The position numbers were made by a program, and so were the translations under genes. Of a stretch of 8,229 nucleotides of DNA, positions 5,937-8,229 are shown piece by piece. How positions within the stretch are numbered: position 1 is the stretch's first letter; each line of letters starts with the position of its first letter. The notes beneath the pieces are model-generated. The model made no database searches. It was given only the letters and a program-made list of their open reading frames with translations, and was not told the DNA's origin. The DNA comes from Accumulibacter sp. (GTDB lineage Bacteria; Pseudomonadota; Gammaproteobacteria; Burkholderiales; Rhodocyclaceae), in NCBI GenBank assembly GCA_031284185.1, contig JAITAJ010000385.1:1-8229 (forward strand). Reading direction: 5' to 3'.

Positions 5937-6962
5937 ATGCTACTCCCCATATTGGGTATCACTCTGGGCGATGCCGCCGGGATCGGTCCCGAGATCATCG
6001 CCAAAATGCTGCTGCGACATCATGAACTGCGGGAAATTTGCGTCCCGGTGGTCATCGGCGATGCGGACGCATTGCGCAAGGGCGCATCCATCGGCGGCTT
6101 CGATCCCGGCGCCGTGCGCGCGATCGAGACGCCTTCCGAGGCGTCGAACGAGCGAGGGCTCATTGAAGTCATCCAGACCGGCCCGTCCCTGGGTCACGTT
6201 TCCTCCGGCTCGATCCAGGCCGACGCCGGCGACGGCGCCTATCGCTTCGTGGTCGCCGCCTGCGATCTGGCCAAAGCCGGCAAGATCGACGGCATCGTGA
6301 CGCCGCCCCTGAACAAGGCGGCGCTGCACCTGGCCGGACATTTCTATCCCGGCCACACGGAACTCCTGGCCGAACGCTTTGGCGTCAAGGACTACTCTCT
6401 GGTCCTCTCGGCGGGCGATCTGTATGTCTTCCACCTGACGACGCATGTGTCGATGCGGCAGGCCATCGAGCGGATCACGCCGGAACGCGCGGCCTCGGTC
6501 ATCGATCTCGCGGCGGCCTTCTGCCGCGCGCTGGGCCGACCCGACGAGCCGATCGCGCTGGCGGGACTCAATCCCCATGCCGGCGAAAACCGCCTGTTCG
6601 GCGACGAGGAAGCGGATATTCTCGTTCCGGCGGTCGCGGCCGCGCGAAAACGCGGCATCGACGCGCATGGCCCCTTGCCCGGCGACGCCGTCATCCCGGC
6701 TGCCGTGCGCGGAAAGTGGAACATGGTCATCGTCTGCTATCACGATCAGGGTCACGCGCCGTTCAAGGCCGTTTATGGCGACGACGGCGTCAACATAACC
6801 GTCGGACTGCCGATCGTGCGCGTATCCGTGGATCACGGTACCGCCTTCGACATCGCCGGGCGGGGCATCGCGCGCGAGGCCAGCCTGGTGCTTGCCACGC
6901 AAAGGGCCGCGTCCCTGGCGCGCGGATGGGGCGTGGTGTGGGAAGCGGCCCGTTCGGCGTGA
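5937..6962 (+). CDS. pdxA2: PdxA2-type 4-phospho-acid-sugar 3-dehydrogenase (4-phospho-D-threonate dehydrogenase-like)
   Basis: The 341-residue product belongs to the PdxA family of metal- and NAD-dependent oxidative decarboxylases. It opens with ITLGDAAGIGPEI (8-20), and carries TPPLNK (122-127), YPGHTELLAERFG (137-149), THVSMR (169-174), LNPHAGEN (211-218), CYHDQGHAPFK (267-277) and VDHGTAFDIAGRG (298-310). By alignment with E. coli PdxA, the divalent-metal histidines are H170, H214 and H269. The HDQGH form, where pyridoxine-pathway PdxA has HDQGL, and the neighbouring DUF1537 kinase indicate PdxA2. That enzyme oxidises a 4-phosphorylated four-carbon acid sugar at C3 and releases CO2 to give dihydroxyacetone phosphate. 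AAGGA (5923-5927) lies 9 nt before ATG 5937. A role in vitamin B6 synthesis is less likely because no other pdx gene is nearby. The gene is bracketed by inverted 29-bp repeats. Confidence 0.9.
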   Translation: MLLPILGITLGDAAGIGPEIIAKMLLRHHELREICVPVVIGDADALRKGASIGGFDPGAVRAIETPSEASNERGLIEVIQTGPSLGHVSSGSIQADAGDGAYRFVVAACDLAKAGKIDGIVTPPLNKAALHLAGHFYPGHTELLAERFGVKDYSLVLSAGDLYVFHLTTHVSMRQAIERITPERAASVIDLAAAFCRALGRPDEPIALAGLNPHAGENRLFGDEEADILVPAVAAARKRGIDAHGPLPGDAVIPAAVRGKWNMVIVCYHDQGHAPFKAVYGDDGVNITVGLPIVRVSVDHGTAFDIAGRGIAREASLVLATQRAASLARGWGVVWEAARSA

Positions 6963-7002
6963 TCGCCCTTTCCGTTCGGCATCCCGGCAAATCAAAACCT
7001 GG

Positions 7003-7031
7003 TTCGGCTCATATCGATCCGTCGCTTTCCC
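7003..7031 (+). repeat. 29-bp inverted element, copy downstream of pdxA2
   Basis: Partner of 5877-5905 in opposite orientation, 26 of 29 bases matching, starting 41 bp after the pdxA2 stop. The 348-bp gap 6963-7310 contains this element, the hairpin at 7105-7133, the 38-bp module at 7146-7183, heptamer-like sequence to about 7227 and the regulator promoter; no gene is supported in it. Confidence 0.7.
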
Positions 7032-7104
7032 GCCATCGGAGCGCTGCACGGCAGAGGGGATGCGCCTTCATTTGCCAACTCTTTCCAGGACGAGCGGCGC
7101 CTTG

Positions 7105-7133
7105 CTTTCCCCGCCCCCGCGGGCGGGAGAAAG
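7105..7133. repeat. 12-bp hairpin with one bulged base
   Basis: CTTTC plus CCCGCCC (7105-7116) pairs with GGGCGGG (7121-7127) and GAAAG (7129-7133), with A7128 bulged and a 4-nt loop. It occupies the same place relative to the 29-bp and 38-bp modules as the hairpin at 5812-5836. There is no T tract, but it could end or protect the pdxA2 transcript. Confidence 0.55.
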
Positions 7134-7145
7134 ATCGGTCCTTTC

Positions 7146-7183
7146 GGCGCTTCGCGCCGGGTGAGGAACGAAAAACCGAGCGC
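7146..7183 (+). repeat. 38-bp dispersed module, right copy
   Basis: Ungapped partner of 5710-5747 in the same orientation, 32 of 38 bases identical. The hairpin at its start is kept by paired change: GGCGC...GCGCC here against GGCG...CGCC in the left copy. CCTCTGTCCTCCG follows (7190-7202) and is also found at 5650-5662. Confidence 0.65.
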
Positions 7184-7212
7184 TTGTTTCCTCTGTCCTC
7201 CGTCTTCTCCAT

Positions 7213-7227
7213 TTTCTGTCTTCTGAA
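7213..7227 (+). repeat. 15-bp element, copy near gntR
   Basis: TTTCTGTCTTCTGAA is the exact reverse complement of 5665-5679 and is related to the CTGTCCT heptamer by one C-to-T change. Confidence 0.55.
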
Positions 7228-7244
7228 ATGGGGAAATCCCCGTG

Positions 7245-7273
7245 TTGATCATTCCGCGCTTTCCGGGTTAAAT
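7245..7273 (+). promoter_or_regulatory. Candidate promoter of the GntR regulator gene
   Basis: TTGATC (7245-7250) and TTAAAT (7268-7273) are spaced 17 bp and lie 38 bp ahead of the start codon. This suggests the regulator has its own promoter. A short GGGG-AAAT-CCCC palindrome (7230-7241) lies just upstream; no copy of the operator arms seen at 3184-3202 is present. Confidence 0.45.
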
Positions 7274-7310
7274 TCCCCGCCTTCTTCATTCTCCAGCCGA
7301 AAGAAAACGG

Positions 7311-8150
7311 ATGAGCCGTTCCGCCCGTATCCCGCGGCACGCCCAGATATCGAACGCGATACGCCACCAGATCGACGAGCGGGAACTCTTGCCGGGCGAT
7401 CTCCTTCCGAGCGAAGCGGACCTCTGCGAGAGTTTCCGCGTCTCGCGGTCGGTCATCCGGCAAGCCCTGGACACGCTGGTACACGACGGCATCGTGAAAA
7501 AGGCCCAAGGGCGCGGAACCATGGTTTCGGTATCTCCCGAGTTGCGACGCGATCCGCTGCGGAGCGCCGGCCTGTCTACTCAGATGGTCAGATTAGGCTC
7601 GCGCGTTTCCACCAGGGTACTGAGTTACGAGATCGAAGATGTTCCCACCTCCATTCGCGGACTTGCCGGACCGCGGGCATTGCGTCTGGAACGCCTGCGC
7701 TTCGTCGATGACGAGCCGACGGCCTTCATCCGTACCTGGCTGCCATGCGATCTGTCCGCGCTGATCACGCCGGAGATTCTCGAAAACGCCTCGCTCCATG
7801 AACAGTTGTATCTGAAGGCGGGGTGTGTCGTATCCGCCGGGAACCGTCAGATCCGGGCCACCGCCGCGCGCGCGCCGATCGACGGTCTGCTCGGCATACC
7901 CGCCGGCTATCCCTTGCTTCTTCTGGAAGGCCAGAGCAAGGAGCAGAACGGGCGCGTCATCGAAGTATTTTCCACGTGGCACCGCAGCGACAAAATCGCC
8001 TTCGACATTTCGGAAAATAACCGGAGCACTCCCGCCGTGACGGAAAACAGCGGTAAGCCCGACGTATACGGCGTCCTGGAAAACGCGCGATCGCTCATGG
8101 AAAGCGCCCTCGTCGAAATCTCGAAACTCAAGACCCGGCTGGAGCGCTGA
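7311..8150 (+). CDS. GntR family transcriptional regulator, HutC/UTRA subfamily
   Basis: The 279-residue product is a cytoplasmic DNA-binding regulator. Residues about 8-73 form the GntR winged helix-turn-helix, with PSEADLCESFRVSRSVIRQA (33-52) and the wing GIVKKAQGRGTMV (60-72). Residues about 90-235 match the UTRA effector-binding domain of the HutC subfamily, including LRLERLRFVDDEPTAF (124-139), LEGQSKEQNGRVIEV (205-219) and the closing WHRSDKIAFDI (223-233). UTRA regulators bind small metabolites, usually sugars, acids or their phosphates. About 45 extra residues follow the domain, ending in a helical, possibly coiled-coil stretch (YGVLENARSLMESALVEISK region); most relatives end soon after the UTRA domain. 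It probably represses the permease-kinase promoter until the acid sugar or its phosphate is present. The ribosome site is weak (GAAAGAAAACGG before ATG 7311), but the N-terminus fits the family. Confidence 0.9.
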   Translation: MSRSARIPRHAQISNAIRHQIDERELLPGDLLPSEADLCESFRVSRSVIRQALDTLVHDGIVKKAQGRGTMVSVSPELRRDPLRSAGLSTQMVRLGSRVSTRVLSYEIEDVPTSIRGLAGPRALRLERLRFVDDEPTAFIRTWLPCDLSALITPEILENASLHEQLYLKAGCVVSAGNRQIRATAARAPIDGLLGIPAGYPLLLLEGQSKEQNGRVIEVFSTWHRSDKIAFDISENNRSTPAVTENSGKPDVYGVLENARSLMESALVEISKLKTRLER

Positions 8151-8154
8151 GGCT

Positions 8155-8229
<75 letters not shown>

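Noticed and set aside
5940..7049. 369-codon open frame on the minus strand
   Set aside because: Antisense shadow of pdxA2, whose metal ligands and motifs are complete on the plus strand.

Overview
The window is GC-rich, tightly coded DNA from a Gram-negative bacterium, most likely a beta- or gammaproteobacterium. This rests on an Escherichia-type PssA of the phospholipase D superfamily, a response regulator of the DUF3369 type common in those classes, and TATAAT-like promoters. No marker allows a genus call. The right edge is a run of about 49 G followed by more G-rich sequence, which looks like a contig end or sequencing artefact. The left edge cuts through a gene.

Left part (1-3110): a partial response regulator with a DUF3369 domain runs leftward off the window (1-847). 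A roughly 200-bp divergent spacer holding a small REP-like inverted repeat follows. Next is a short frameshifted gene (1055-1517), probably a DUF7931/PLD-like small protein. Then comes an intact pssA (1622-3031), a phosphatidylserine synthase with both HKD motifs. After pssA lie a C12 tract and two hairpins.

Right part (3111-8150): a compact acid-sugar catabolic cassette. A strong sigma70-type promoter with a perfect 19-bp operator palindrome at the expected transcription start drives a KdgT-family permease (3216-4256) and, 11 bp later, a DUF1537 four-carbon acid sugar kinase (4268-5533). A PdxA2-type dehydrogenase (5937-6962) and a GntR/HutC-family regulator with a UTRA domain (7311-8150) follow. 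By analogy with characterised DUF1537-PdxA2 pathways, the permease would import a four-carbon acid sugar such as D-threonate, D-erythronate or a relative. The kinase would phosphorylate its C4 hydroxyl, PdxA2 would oxidise C3 with decarboxylation to dihydroxyacetone phosphate, and the GntR protein would sense the substrate or an intermediate and control the palindromic operator. The exact substrate cannot be read from sequence.

The least expected structure lies in the two gaps around pdxA2 (5534-5936 and 6963-7310). Both are built from the same parts: a 29-bp element present as inverted copies directly bracketing pdxA2, a strong hairpin, a 38-bp module in direct orientation, and CTGTCYT heptamer sequence that is tandem (five units) in the left gap. 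These look like dispersed repeats that have invaded an operon, or the remains of a small mobile unit that carried or captured pdxA2.
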